DNA of 64,000 nucleotides from Nannocystis exedens (GCF_002343915.1 NZ_NETK01000001.1:806001-870000), one strand, 5' to 3'. Shown: positions 53,279-62,451, counted from the first letter of the stretch. Numbers and translations: made by a program. Notes: generated by a model not told the origin, from the sequence alone.

Positions 53279-55054
53279 TCAGGGCACCAGAAAACGCTGG
53301 CTCGGCGCGGGTGCGCCCGAGCGCGGCGGCTCCCACACCTTCTCGATGTAGCGCAGGTTGGCGGCCGAGCGCGGGTGTCGCGGCAGCGCCTGCGTGGCCG
53401 CCACCAGGCCGAGGCCGACGAGCGCCCCGACGAGCACCGCGATCCGCCCGCGCAGGCCGAGCGAGCGCGGCGTCGCCAGCGCGATCAGCCCCACCAGCCC
53501 GGCGCACACGACCCAGCCGATCCCCGGCCCCGGCAGCCCGAGCGCCCCCGTCAGCGTGTACGGCGCGAAGCCTGCCCGCCACAGCGGCAGCAGGACCTCC
53601 GGCACCGGTTGATGCACGTTCGTCAGGTCGAAGTGCGGCCACAGGTTGGCCGCCAGCCCGTTGACCACCAGCGACCAGCTCGCCAGCGCCGCCGCGACGC
53701 CCAGGCCCAGCGTCGCCGGCCAGCCGCGCGGCGGCCCGGCCAGCGCGCGCGCGGCCGCGGCCGCCCAGCCGAGCGCCAGCGCCGGCAGCACCACCACCAG
53801 GTAGCGCGGCCCCACGCGCCAGCCGCCCTCGAAGTTGAGGCTCACGCACGCCAGCAGCACCGTCGCGAACGCCGCCAGCTCGGCCCTGCCCCGCAGGACA
53901 TGTCCCTTGTCCCATGTCCCGCCGGCCAGCCGCCACAGCCCCCAGGCCGCCAGCGGCCACAGCGGGGCCCAGCCGCACAGGCCCGACGCCAGCGCCAGCG
54001 CGTGGGTCTCGATCGCGTGCCAGCTCGGCCCGACCAGCCCGAGCAGGCCCTGGCCGTGCTTCTCGGCGAATTCGGCCGTCGCGCTGTGGTGGTACCCCGT
54101 CTTGAGCGGCCCGCCGAACACCGCCGCGTGGTACGCCAGGAGGAGGCCCGCCGGCACCGCCGCCCCGGCCACCGCCGCACCCGCGCTCGCCCACGCCCGC
54201 GCGCGCGCCAGCCCGAGCACCAGCCCCGCCGCCGCCAGCCCGGCGAACGCCGCCGTGTACTCGACCAGCACCGCCGACCCGGCCAGCGCCCCGCCGAGCG
54301 CCGCCGGCCCGGGCCGCGCCTGCTCGCGCGCCCGCACCAGCAGCAGCAGCCCCGCCCACAGCAGGCACGCCGCCAGCTGGTGCCCGTACAGGAGGTGCGC
54401 GTAGGCGGCCGCCGGGGTCGCCAGCGCGTACAGCCCGATCGCCAGCGCCGCCGCGCGCGCCCCGTAGCTCGGCGCCAGCGACCGCCACAGGAGCCCGCAC
54501 AGCGCCAGCGTCGGCAGCACCCCGCCGAACAGGCGCGCCCACCAGGTCACCGCCCGCAGCGTCGGCCCGCGCGCACCTGCCCCTTCGGACACGCCCCGCG
54601 CCCCTGTCCCTTCGGACACGCCCCGCGCACCTGTCCCTTCGGACACGCCTCGTGCACCTGCCCCTTCGGACACGCCCCGCGCACCCGCTCCCGCCGACGC
54701 CCCGCCTCCACCTGTCCCTTCGAACACGCCATCGGCACCCGCCCCGCGGGCCGCCTGCCGGTCGCCCGCGGTCGCCCGCGCGGCCCAGTACCCGAGCGCC
54801 GCGACCACGCTGGTCCCCGGCGGCTTGTTGGGGTAGAGCGCCCCGGACGGCGCGCGGGCGACGTCGGGCCCCGGGTCGAGGCCGAGGCCGTCGATGCGCC
54901 ACGCGCCGCGCTCGACCAGCGACGCGGCCTGCAGCAGGCGCGGGCGCTCGTTGGCGTTGCGGGTCGCCTCGGCGTAGGGGAACGCGGCCAGCAGCAGCAG
55001 GGCCAGGGCGGCCAGCAGCGCCGCCCCGCCGCGAGGACATGTTCCGGCAGACAT
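53279..55054 (-). CDS. Multi-pass membrane protein, possible GT-C-type glycosyltransferase
   Basis: The protein has about 591 residues and 10-12 transmembrane helices. The first loop (ERPRLLQAASLVERGAWRID, GALYPNKPPGTSVVAALGYW) has the large charged periplasmic loop and N-K-P-P motif seen in Pmt/ArnT-like or related membrane proteins, but no catalytic residue can be assigned. After helix 2 a Gly/Ala/Arg insertion made of 9-residue repeats (GARGVSEGT) interrupts the protein. It is encoded by a 27-bp repeat derived from the CATG element. ATG 55054 is in a CATG core; ATG 55096 is also open. Confidence 0.7.
   Translation of the reverse strand: MSAGTCPRGGAALLAALALLLLAAFPYAEATRNANERPRLLQAASLVERGAWRIDGLGLDPGPDVARAPSGALYPNKPPGTSVVAALGYWAARATAGDRQAARGAGADGVFEGTGGGGASAGAGARGVSEGAGARGVSEGTGARGVSEGTGARGVSEGAGARGPTLRAVTWWARLFGGVLPTLALCGLLWRSLAPSYGARAAALAIGLYALATPAAAYAHLLYGHQLAACLLWAGLLLLVRAREQARPGPAALGGALAGSAVLVEYTAAFAGLAAAGLVLGLARARAWASAGAAVAGAAVPAGLLLAYHAAVFGGPLKTGYHHSATAEFAEKHGQGLLGLVGPSWHAIETHALALASGLCGWAPLWPLAAWGLWRLAGGTWDKGHVLRGRAELAAFATVLLACVSLNFEGGWRVGPRYLVVVLPALALGWAAAAARALAGPPRGWPATLGLGVAAALASWSLVVNGLAANLWPHFDLTNVHQPVPEVLLPLWRAGFAPYTLTGALGLPGPGIGWVVCAGLVGLIALATPRSLGLRGRIAVLVGALVGLGLVAATQALPRHPRSAANLRYIEKVWEPPRSGAPAPSQRFLVP
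54576..54737. repeat. Six-copy 27-bp tandem repeat built from the 14-base module
   Basis: Units start at 54576, 54603, 54630, 54657, 54684 and 54711, all 27 apart. Each is CCTGTCCCTTCGGA followed 14 bases later by CACG (54590, 54617, 54644, 54671, 54698 altered, 54725). Since 27 is a multiple of 3, the reading frame is kept. Confidence 0.95.
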
Positions 55055-55097
55055 GTCCCCGGGGACCTGTCCCATCACACCTGGCCGTTCGGGCATG
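55038..55097. repeat. CATG array between pspA and the membrane-protein gene
   Basis: Cores at 55038, 55052, 55066 (CCTG), 55080 (CCTG) and 55094, all exactly 14 apart, overlapping the possible start codons of the membrane protein. Confidence 0.95.
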
Positions 55098-55112
55098 CCC
55101 GAGAGGACCGCC

Positions 55113-55814
55113 CTACTTCTTGCCCTCGTCGAGCTGCTTGGCCTGCATCTTGGCCTTGAGGGCCGCGAGCGCGTCGTCGAGGTCGTTCTTGGCGCTGAGG
55201 CCGTTGAGCTGGGCGTCGATCTGGGCCTCCTGGATCCGGCCGTCCATGTCCTCGGCGCTGACCTCGTTGAGGGCCTCGAGGCGGGCGATCTTGCTCTCGA
55301 TCGCGTCCATGCGGGCGCCGGCGCCGGCGTCGCCGGGGATCGTGCTCGCGCCGCCGCTCTGCTTGCTCGCGCGGGCCTGGGCCATCAGCGTGCCGCGGCG
55401 GAGGTTCAGCGCCTTGAGCTTGGCCTTGGCGTCGGTGATGCCCTGGCGCAGGTCCTCGACCAGCTTGCGCTGCTGCACCAGCGCCTCGTCGGTGGCCTGC
55501 TTCTCCTGCGTGATCTCGCCCTTGCGCTGCAGCGCCGCGCGGGCGAGCGTCTCGTCGCCGATCGTGATCGCCTGCTCGGCCCGCCGCTGCCACGCCGTCT
55601 CGTCGCGAGTCAGCTGCTCGAGCTTCTTCTCCATCATCTTCTGGTCGACGATCGACTGCTTGAGGTCGAGCTCCGACTTGCGGATGTTCTCGGCCAGGTC
55701 GTCGAGCATCAGGGCCACCTCCTGGCCCGGGTCGGACACGGCCTCGACCGCGTCGTTCAGCGTGCTCTGGATGGCCTTCTTCAGGCGGCGGAACAGCCCC
55801 GGTTTCTCCGACAT
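55113..55814 (-). CDS. pspA: PspA/IM30 family membrane-stress protein
   Basis: The protein has 233 residues, almost wholly coiled coil (NDAVEAVSDPGQEVALMLDD, IRKSELDLKQSIVDQKMMEK, LVEDLRQGITDAKAKLKALN). This is the ESCRT-III-like PspA/Vipp1 pattern, which coats and stabilises the inner membrane. The amphipathic N-terminus (GLFRRLKKAIQSTLNDA) is present. The psp regulator genes are not nearby. It diverges from holB. Confidence 0.9.
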   Translation of the reverse strand: MSEKPGLFRRLKKAIQSTLNDAVEAVSDPGQEVALMLDDLAENIRKSELDLKQSIVDQKMMEKKLEQLTRDETAWQRRAEQAITIGDETLARAALQRKGEITQEKQATDEALVQQRKLVEDLRQGITDAKAKLKALNLRRGTLMAQARASKQSGGASTIPGDAGAGARMDAIESKIARLEALNEVSAEDMDGRIQEAQIDAQLNGLSAKNDLDDALAALKAKMQAKQLDEGKK

Positions 55815-55890
55815 GCGCGTCCTCGCGGGCGCCTCGCCCGCCTTCGGTCGCCCAGTCTAGCGCGCGGCCCGTCGCCTGTCGCGTCCGACC

Positions 55891-55919
55891 TTGCAAGCGC
55901 CCGCGTAACCGCCTATCAA
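55891..55919 (+). promoter_or_regulatory. Promoter of holB
   Basis: TTGCAA (55891-55896), a 17-base spacer and TATCAA (55914-55919). The predicted start is about 4 bases before ATG 55930. Confidence 0.5.
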
Positions 55920-55929
55920 GGCCGCGCGG

Positions 55930-57108
55930 ATGGCAGGCGACCCTCCACCCTCGCCCGGCGCCGAGCCGGGCTCGCGCCTCGTCGGTGTCCTCGGCCACGC
56001 GCAGGCCCAGGCGGCCGTGCTGCGCGCGCTCGGGCGCGGGCAGCTGCACCACGCGCTCGTGCTCGTCGGCCCGCGCGGCGTCGGCAAGGCGACCTTCGCC
56101 CGCGGCCTCGGCTGCGCCCTCCTGTGCCCGCAGCGCCCCGGCGTGGGCTGCGGCGCCTGCCCCACCTGCCAGCGCGTGCTCGCCGGCAACCACCCCGACG
56201 TCGACTGGCTGGTGCCCGACAGCAAGGCCGGCCTGATCTCCGTCGACGCCGCCCGCGCCTGCCACGTCCGCCAGACCCACGCCCCCTACGAGGGCCGCGC
56301 CTACCTCGTCGTCGTCGACCCGGCCGACGCCCTCGGCGAGGCCGCCGGCAACGCCCTGCTCAAGACGATCGAGGAGCCGCGCCCCGGGGTCCACTTCGCC
56401 CTGCTCACCACCAACCTCCAGGGCGTGCTGCCGACGATCCTCAGCCGCTCGCTCCCGGTCCGCCTCGGCCGCCTCGACGACGACATCGTCCGCAGCATCG
56501 TCGACGCCCGCGCCGCCGACGCGCCGCCCGAGCGCTTCGACATGGCGGTGCTGCTGGCCGAGGGCAGCGCCGGCGTGGCCCTCGAGCTGGCCTCCGACCC
56601 GTCGCTGGCCCGCAGCCTCGAGCTGGTCAAGCAGGCGATCGCCGCCGTGCGCGCCGGCCCGCCGGCGATCTTCGGCGGCGACAACCACCCGCTGTGGCAG
56701 GCCTGGTCCGTCGCCACCGCCCCGAGCGAAGCTGTCCCCGAGGACAGCCCCGCCGAGGCCGAGCCCGAGGTCCCCGGCGCCAGGAAGAAGAAGGCCGCCA
56801 AGAAGGCCGCCAAGGCCGCCGGCGGCGACGACGGCGACAAGCCCGCGAGCAAGAAGGACGCCCCCGCGCTGCAGCGAGCCGCCGTCCGCCGCCTGGTCGA
56901 GCTGTGGATCCTCCACGTCCGCGAGCAGCTGCGCGGCCGCCCCGGCCTGCCCGGCCTGCCCCCGCCGCCGGCCGTCGCCCCCGGCACGATGGTCGCCGCC
57001 ATCACCGCCCTGCAGCGCCTCGGCGCCCGCGTCGAGCGCATGGGCAACGTCAGGCTGATGCTCGAGCAGGGCCTGCTCGAGCAGAGCGCCCTGCTCTCGG
57101 GGACATAG
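55930..57108 (+). CDS. holB: DNA polymerase III delta' subunit
   Basis: The protein has 392 residues and is a clamp-loader subunit. It has an AAA+ fold: VLVGPRGVGKATFARGLGCA at the P-loop position, the zinc module CGACPTCQRVLAGNHPDVDW, YLVVVDPADALGEAAGNALL, the SRC-like KTIEEPRPGVHFALLTT and LSRSLPVRLGRL. Near residue 270 a Lys/Ala-rich segment (KKKAAKKAAKAAGG) and a repeat module (VPEDSPAEA, 56732/56746) form an unusual linker before the C-terminal helical domain. Confidence 0.9.
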   Translation: MAGDPPPSPGAEPGSRLVGVLGHAQAQAAVLRALGRGQLHHALVLVGPRGVGKATFARGLGCALLCPQRPGVGCGACPTCQRVLAGNHPDVDWLVPDSKAGLISVDAARACHVRQTHAPYEGRAYLVVVDPADALGEAAGNALLKTIEEPRPGVHFALLTTNLQGVLPTILSRSLPVRLGRLDDDIVRSIVDARAADAPPERFDMAVLLAEGSAGVALELASDPSLARSLELVKQAIAAVRAGPPAIFGGDNHPLWQAWSVATAPSEAVPEDSPAEAEPEVPGARKKKAAKKAAKAAGGDDGDKPASKKDAPALQRAAVRRLVELWILHVREQLRGRPGLPGLPPPPAVAPGTMVAAITALQRLGARVERMGNVRLMLEQGLLEQSALLSGT

Positions 57109-57162
57109 CCCGAAGGACATGCGCGAAGGAGCCTGCTCCTCGGGACATGCTCCGGCGACATG
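57104..57162. repeat. CATG array in convergent gap after holB
   Basis: CATA 57104, CATG 57118, CCTG 57132, CATG 57146 (14 apart) and CATG 57159 (13). The rest of the gap to 57355 has no secure gene. Confidence 0.85.
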
Positions 57163-57355
57163 TCTTTCGCCGGCTCACCCGAGTCGCACGTGTCGGTGAA
57201 GCAGGCGTCGGGCAAACTGGGGACCCTCGGCCACGAAGATCTCGAACGCCCCCTGCGGGAGCTGCGGGTCGCCGGTTACCGTCGACGAGTGGACGTGCAT
57301 CGACGCCGGCGCGCCGGCGAGCTCGCACAGGCCCGGCATGACCCCTCGCGATGCG

Positions 57356-58627
57356 TCACTCGCAGCCGCACTCCTCATTGAAACACTCGCCGGGCACGGT
57401 GCCGATCGCGGAGACGAACGCGTCGAACTCGGCCCCGGGCAGCAGCGGGTTGCCGGACACCGCGAGCTGGTTGACGTGGCCGAGCGCCGGCGCCCCGGCC
57501 AGGGAGGTCAGCCCGTCGCAGTGGAAGATCGACAGCGCGCCGACGTGCATCAGCGAGTCGAGCCCGGCCAGGCTGGTCAGCCCGTCCATGCCGTCCTTCG
57601 TGCAATGGCCGAGGCTGAGGCTGCCGTCGACCTGCTCGAGCCCGGACAGCCCCGCCAGGCTCGTCACCTTGGGCAAGCCGAACAGCGCGAGGAGGTCGGC
57701 CCGCCGCAGGCCGGCGAGCGCCGACAGGTCGGTGACGCCAGGCAGGCCGACCAGCTGCAGCCCGTCGATGTCGACCAGCGACTTCAGCACGTCGAGCGAC
57801 GTCACGGCCGGCAGATCGATCAGCGACACGCTGTAGAACAGCTCCGGATCGCCGAGGACCCCGGCCAGGGGCGACAGGTCGGCCAGCGCCGGGCTGTTCT
57901 GGATCACCAGGCTGAGCAGGATCGAGCTCCAATTCGAGGTCGCGCTCAGGTCCGTCAGCCCCGGGTTGTCGCGCAGGAACAGCTCTCCCACGCCCGTGAA
58001 GCCGGGGCCGAAGCTCGGGAGGGCCGTGATCCCGAGGTCCTCGAGCGTGAGCGAGAACGCGAACTCGAGCCGCGACAGGTGCGACAGGTCGGCGATCTGC
58101 GGCATGCCCTGGATCGTCAGCTCGCTGACCCGCTCGAGGCACGAGAACGCGGACAGGTCGGCGAGCCCCGGCTGGTCGCGGATGGTGAGGTTGCCGAAGA
58201 CCTGCCGGACGTTAGCCAGCGTGGCCACGTCGGCCGGAGACGCGTCGGCGTCGATCCTCAGGTTGCCCCCGATCATGGTCACGCAAGTGAAGTCGCCCGG
58301 CGTGGCGCCGACGTCGAGGTCGCCCGCGATCGACAGCTCCTCCGGGCACGGCGGCCCGCACGAGGTGGGGACGCCGGTCGTCGGCTCGGTCGTCACGTCG
58401 AACGTCGTGGTCGGAAGCTCGCCCGTGGTCGGGTCGCCGGGCGCCGTCGGTGAGGTCATCGGCAGCGGTGTGGTCGTCGGCGACTCCGTGGTCGGCGACG
58501 GCGTGGTCGGCGACGGCTCTCCGGACGTCGTCGTCCAGGTGGTGGTCGAGTCGCTGGCGCTCTCGCCGGGCAGCGGGCGGTCGGAGCAAGCAGACACCAG
58601 GATGATCCACAGACCTAACCTACGCAT
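57356..58627 (-). CDS. Leucine-rich-repeat lipoprotein with Thr-rich linker
   Basis: The protein has 423 residues. The lipoprotein signal is IILVSACSD. A Thr/Ser/Pro linker of about 80 residues leads to a solenoid of irregular leucine-rich repeats. These resemble receptor L-domain or bacterial LRR types (LTIRDQPGLADLSAFSCLER, GVTDLSALAGLRRADLLAL, LTSLAGLDSLMHVGALSI). It ends with GECFNEECGCE. It is probably surface-exposed and binds a ligand. No homolog was identified by name. Confidence 0.8.
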   Translation of the reverse strand: MRRLGLWIILVSACSDRPLPGESASDSTTTWTTTSGEPSPTTPSPTTESPTTTPLPMTSPTAPGDPTTGELPTTTFDVTTEPTTGVPTSCGPPCPEELSIAGDLDVGATPGDFTCVTMIGGNLRIDADASPADVATLANVRQVFGNLTIRDQPGLADLSAFSCLERVSELTIQGMPQIADLSHLSRLEFAFSLTLEDLGITALPSFGPGFTGVGELFLRDNPGLTDLSATSNWSSILLSLVIQNSPALADLSPLAGVLGDPELFYSVSLIDLPAVTSLDVLKSLVDIDGLQLVGLPGVTDLSALAGLRRADLLALFGLPKVTSLAGLSGLEQVDGSLSLGHCTKDGMDGLTSLAGLDSLMHVGALSIFHCDGLTSLAGAPALGHVNQLAVSGNPLLPGAEFDAFVSAIGTVPGECFNEECGCE

Positions 58628-58726
58628 CTTGCCGGCCTACTACGCGCGGCATCCGGCGCCGGTCTGGCGGACTCGACGCCTGGCGGCCGCCTTATCGCGG
58701 GCGCTCGCCTGGAGTACGATCGCCAC

Positions 58727-59227
58727 GTGTCGCCCTGCCTCGCGCCCGCCTTGACGGGCCTGTTGCTCGTCGCCCCGGCCGCGCCGGCGCCCGCCGACGA
58801 GGCGGCCGTCTACCGCGACTTGCAGGCCCGCACCGGCCTCGATCTCGAGCGCGTGTGGACCGCCTACCTGAGCGAGCGCCGCGCCGGCCAGGGCTTCTAC
58901 GAGTTCACGCGGGCCCGCTATCGCCGGCGCCTCGGCGCCGGCATCGGCCTCTCGCTCGCCGGCCTCGGCCTGAGCGCCGCCGGCCTCGCCATCGTCTTGC
59001 TCGCGGCCGAGCGCGACAACGAGGTCGACGTCATCGGCGGCGCCCTCGTGCTGACCGCCGGCTTCGGCCTGGCCGTCCCCGGCGCGATCCTGTGGCCGAC
59101 CAGCCAGGTCCGCCTGCACAAGCTCAAGCAGGCCCGGGTCGGCGCGCTCGCCGGCGTGCAGCTACGCGCCGCCGGCCCGCTGGCCCTCCCGCGCGGCCTC
59201 GGCTTCGGCCTCGGCCTCGCGTTCTGA
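58727..59227 (+). CDS. Small membrane protein with signal peptide
   Basis: The protein has 166 residues starting at GTG 58727. TACGAT at 58715-58720 fits a -10 giving a leaderless transcript. It has an N-terminal signal (GLLLVAPAAPAPADE), a soluble stretch (RTGLDLERVWTAYLSERRAG), two transmembrane helices (LSLAGLGLSAAGLAIVLLA and GGALVLTAGFGLAVPGAI) and a basic tail. Function unknown. Confidence 0.7.
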   Translation: MSPCLAPALTGLLLVAPAAPAPADEAAVYRDLQARTGLDLERVWTAYLSERRAGQGFYEFTRARYRRRLGAGIGLSLAGLGLSAAGLAIVLLAAERDNEVDVIGGALVLTAGFGLAVPGAILWPTSQVRLHKLKQARVGALAGVQLRAAGPLALPRGLGFGLGLAF

Positions 59228-59240
59228 CCGACTGTCCGAG

Positions 59241-59272
59241 AATGTCTCGACGGACATGTTCTTCGGGACATG
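59241..59272. repeat. CATG units after the small membrane-protein gene
   Basis: AATG 59241, CATG 59255 and CATG 59269, 14 apart, in the convergent gap before thrB. Confidence 0.85.
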
Positions 59273-59389
59273 TACCTTGTCGGCGAGCTGCGCCCCGCGC
59301 GACGTCTTCGCCCGCGTCGCCGAGCGCCCCGACCCCAGATCGCCGTCGCCCGGCTCACAGCGACCGCGGGCACCGCTCGCCCTGCACGA

Positions 59390-59435
59390 CATGCCCCTAG
59401 CGACATGCCCCGTGGGACATGCTCAATGCAACAGG
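59390..59435. repeat. CATG array at the thrB 3' end
   Basis: CATG 59390, 59404 and 59418 and CAGG 59432, all 14 apart, overlapping the end of thrB. Confidence 0.85.
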
Positions 59436-60373
59436 GTCGACACCACGCGGGCCCCGGGTCCGACCTGGTCGACCAGCCCGTTGCCGGGCACGCCGGCGAG
59501 GGTGAAGCACTCCTCGAGGATCGCGAGCATCGCCTCGGCGCGGCCGCGCGAGCCGGCCAGGGCGAACGTCGTCGGCCCGGAGCCGCTGATGCTGCAGGCC
59601 AGCGCGCCGGCCTCGCAGCAGGCGGCCTTGGCGTCGAGGTAGCCGGGGATCAGGCGGGCGCGGCAGGGCTCGACCAGCTCGTCGACGATCGCCTCGCCGA
59701 GCAGCGCCAGGTCGCCGCAGTGGAGCGCGTGGACCAGGAGCCCGAGCCGGCTGGCCTGCTGCACCGTCGCGGCCAGCGGCACCTGGGCCGGCAGCACCGC
59801 GCGCGCCTCGGCGGTGCTGACCGAGCAGCCGGGGGTGTACACCGCCAGCCACAGGTCGGCGGGGCTCGGCAGGGCGATCAGGCGCAGCGGGTCGAGCTGC
59901 GGGATGAGCACCACGCCGCCGAGGATCGCCGGCGCCACGTTGTCGGGGTGGGCCGCGCCGCAGGCGACCCGCTCGCCCTCGCGGGCCAGGTCGACCAACT
60001 GCGCCGGCTGCAGGCCGAGGCCGAGCGCCGCATCGGCCGCCACCAGCGCCGCGCAGGCGCTCGCGCCCGACGACCCGAGCCCGCTGCCGAGCGGCAGACC
60101 CTTGTAGACCTCGAGCTCGACCCCGGCGTCCGGCGCGTGGCGGCGCAGCAGCTCGGCGACCGCGACGCCGGCGGTGTTCTTGTCGGCGGCGCGCGGCAGC
60201 TTGCCCCCGTCGCCCTCGACCTTGACGATCGTGACGCCCGGCTGCTCGCCGAGGCGCGCGCGCACGCGGTCGCCGGGTCCACGCAGGGCCAGGCCCAGGC
60301 AGTCGAAGCCGGGCCCGAGGTTCGACACCGTCGCGGGCGCGAACGCCTCGATCCATGGTCGGGGTCGTGACAT
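59423..60373 (-). CDS. thrB: Homoserine kinase
   Basis: The protein has about 316 residues and phosphorylates L-homoserine (threonine synthesis). GHMP-kinase motifs are present: APATVSNLGPGFDCLGLAL at the N-terminus, the phosphate-binding loop GLPLGSGLGSSGASACAAL, and the C-terminal SISGSGPTTFALA. ATG 60373 lies in a CATG core; TTG 60379 is an alternative. The DsbA-like gene lies 65 bases upstream on the same strand. thrA and thrC are not in the window. Confidence 0.94.
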   Translation of the reverse strand: MSRPRPWIEAFAPATVSNLGPGFDCLGLALRGPGDRVRARLGEQPGVTIVKVEGDGGKLPRAADKNTAGVAVAELLRRHAPDAGVELEVYKGLPLGSGLGSSGASACAALVAADAALGLGLQPAQLVDLAREGERVACGAAHPDNVAPAILGGVVLIPQLDPLRLIALPSPADLWLAVYTPGCSVSTAEARAVLPAQVPLAATVQQASRLGLLVHALHCGDLALLGEAIVDELVEPCRARLIPGYLDAKAACCEAGALACSISGSGPTTFALAGSRGRAEAMLAILEECFTLAGVPGNGLVDQVGPGARVVSTLLH

Positions 60374-60438
60374 GTCCAAAGAGTCAGGCTCAGGTTGGGC
60401 GCCGAGTCAAGTCGAGTCGAGCCGCGCGCCCGCTCGCC

Positions 60439-61374
60439 TCAGCGGCGCAGGGCGTCGTCGATCCAGCCGACCACGGTGCCGCCGAACATGTACTCGTTGA
60501 AGTAGCGGCCGTTGACGAACACCGCCGGGGTGCCGGTGATCTCGAGCTTCTCGCCCTCGGCGCGGTCGGCCTCGACGATGTCCTTGCCTTTGAGCGCGGC
60601 GAAGTCGGCGTCGAACTGCTTCATGTCGAGGCCGATCTTCTGCGCGTACTTGCGGAGGTCGGCGTCCGACAGGGCCGTCTGGTTCTCGAACACGATGTCG
60701 TGCATCTCCCAGAACTTGCCCTGGGCCTGGGCGGCGACGGTGGCGATCGCGGCGACCTTGGCCCGCGGGTGGGCCGACAGCGGGAAGTGCTTGAACACCA
60801 GCTTGGCCCGGCCGCGGAACTGGTCGATCGCCTGGCGCAGCACCGGCGCCTCGGCGCGGCAGTGCGGGCACTCGAAGTCGGCGAACACGACCACCGTCAC
60901 CGGCGCCCGCTCGTTGCCGTAGACCGGGCGGCCCTCGATGTCGATCTTGCGCGGCTGGAGCGCGCCGACGACGTACTCCATGTTGGCCTTGATGTCGCTC
61001 GGCGAGGCGCCCGAGGCCAGCGCGTCGGCGATGAACTGCGACACGCTGAGCGAGTCGCGGCAGGCGGCGTCGTCGCGCAGCGACACGGCCAGGCTGTGCG
61101 GCTTGCCGCAGGCCGACGGCTCGCTGTTGATCAGCTGGAAGAAGCTGGTCTTCTGCGGCTCCGACAGGCGCGACAGGTCGACGCCCTTGGCCTCGGTGAT
61201 CTCGCCGCCGGGCGGCGGCGTGACCTCGCTCGGCGGCGTCTCGGCCTTGGTGGTCGCGGCGACCGGCCCGCCCTTGTTCTCCGGGGCGCCGGCCTCGGGC
61301 ACCGAGGTGCAGGCCGGGCTACAGGCCGAGAGGATGAGGAGCAGCGGTGCGAGCGAGCACTTGGAGCGGGTCAT
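60439..61374 (-). CDS. DsbA-family thioredoxin-domain lipoprotein
   Basis: The protein has about 311 residues. The signal ends LLILSACSPAC. A Pro/Glu-rich linker precedes the thioredoxin-fold domain: VTVVVFADFECPHCRAEAP with redox motif CPHC near residue 170, LVFKHFPLSAHPRAKVAAI and the cis-Pro ITGTPAVFVNGRYF. This is the Thioredoxin_4/DsbA arrangement for disulfide oxidation or isomerisation in the periplasm. Extra cysteines at SACGKPH and DDAACRDS lie before the domain. Confidence 0.9.
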   Translation of the reverse strand: MTRSKCSLAPLLLILSACSPACTSVPEAGAPENKGGPVAATTKAETPPSEVTPPPGGEITEAKGVDLSRLSEPQKTSFFQLINSEPSACGKPHSLAVSLRDDAACRDSLSVSQFIADALASGASPSDIKANMEYVVGALQPRKIDIEGRPVYGNERAPVTVVVFADFECPHCRAEAPVLRQAIDQFRGRAKLVFKHFPLSAHPRAKVAAIATVAAQAQGKFWEMHDIVFENQTALSDADLRKYAQKIGLDMKQFDADFAALKGKDIVEADRAEGEKLEITGTPAVFVNGRYFNEYMFGGTVVGWIDDALRR

Positions 61375-61579
61375 CGCGGATGATCCTGGCGGGCGCAGCC
61401 GGCGAGTTCGCCGCAAGGTCGCAGCGTCCGGCAGAATTGGCCGCGCAACGCTAACGCACGCACCGCGGCCTCGCAAGCGTCCCCGACCGCCGCGGCCTTT
61501 TGTCCGGACAGCCGGGGCGGCGGGGGATGACCGCGGAGAAAGCTCCACGTTCGGGGAAAAACTCACCCGTACGGATGCA

Positions 61580-61608
61580 TTGACAGGGTTCTTCGCCCGG
61601 GCGATACA
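61580..61608 (+). promoter_or_regulatory. Strong sigma-70-type promoter of etfBA
   Basis: TTGACA (61580-61585), a 17-base spacer and GATACA (61603-61608). It is followed by an AGGAGGAG ribosome-binding site (about 61618-61625) before TTG 61632. Confidence 0.65.
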
Positions 61609-61631
61609 GCCTCGCGCAGGAGGAGTCCCTT

Positions 61632-62450
61632 TTGAAGATTTTGGTCTGTGTCAAGCGGATCCCGGATCCCGACGAGAGCCTGAAATTCGCGGGCGGCGGG
61701 CTCGACTACTCTGCCTCGAAGTGGGTCCCGAACGCCTTCGACGAGTACGCCATCGAGACCGCCCTCCGCCTCGCCGAGGTCGTCGGCGGCACCCAGCGGC
61801 TGGCCGAGGTGATCGTCCTCGGGATCGGCCCCGAGAGCCAGCGCCAGCAGCTCACGCAGTTCCTGGCGATGGGCGCCGACCGCGGCATCATCGTCGACGC
61901 CGACCCGGACAAGCTCGACACCGCCACCGTGTCCAAGCTGATCGCCGCGGTGTTCAAGAAGGAGGCCTGTGACCTCCTCATCGCCGGCAAGCTGTCGCAG
62001 GACAACGAGGGCGGCCAGGTGCCGCAGCGCGTCGCCGGGCTCCTCGACGTCCCGCAGGCCAGCTTCGCCGCCACCGTCGAGTGGGACCAGGCCGCCAAGG
62101 CGCTGACCGTCGGCCGCGAGGTCGACGACGGCGTCGAGGTCAAGCGCGTGCCGCTGCCGGCGGTCGTCTCGGTCGACCTCCGCATCGTCCTGCCGAAGAG
62201 CGTCAAGAACGGCTCGACCCCGGCGACCCACGCCTACCAGGAGGGCCCGCGGCTCGCCTCGCTCAAGGGCATCACGATGGCCAAGCGCAAGCCGGTCGCC
62301 GTGCTGAAGCCGTCCGACCTCGGCGTCGCCGTCGGCAACAACGAGCAGGTCGTCGGCGTCGCCGCTCCGCCGCTCCGCAAGGCGGGTCAGAAGGTCAAGA
62401 CCGTCGAGGAGCTGTTCGACAAGCTCACGAAGGAAGCGAAGGTCATCTAA
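61632..62450 (+). CDS. etfB: Electron transfer flavoprotein subunit beta
   Basis: The protein has 272 residues. KILVCVKRIPDPDESLKF and the AMP-binding region (AMGADRGIIVDADPDKLD, AGKLSQDNEGGQVPQRVAGL) are standard. The partner is EtfA, whose gene starts 2 bases after this stop. The heterodimer carries electrons from acyl-CoA dehydrogenases to the quinone pool. The start is TTG with a strong AGGAGG site upstream. Confidence 0.95.
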   Translation: MKILVCVKRIPDPDESLKFAGGGLDYSASKWVPNAFDEYAIETALRLAEVVGGTQRLAEVIVLGIGPESQRQQLTQFLAMGADRGIIVDADPDKLDTATVSKLIAAVFKKEACDLLIAGKLSQDNEGGQVPQRVAGLLDVPQASFAATVEWDQAAKALTVGREVDDGVEVKRVPLPAVVSVDLRIVLPKSVKNGSTPATHAYQEGPRLASLKGITMAKRKPVAVLKPSDLGVAVGNNEQVVGVAAPPLRKAGQKVKTVEELFDKLTKEAKVI

Positions 62451-62451
62451 C

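Noticed and set aside
57175-57378. Short minus-strand gene (67 residues) after the LRR gene
   Set aside because: A stretch such as QLPQGAFEIFVAEGPQF looks protein-like, but the frame breaks before a Cys-containing continuation (DACFTDTCDSGEP) in another frame. It may be a gene remnant, but there is too little to call.
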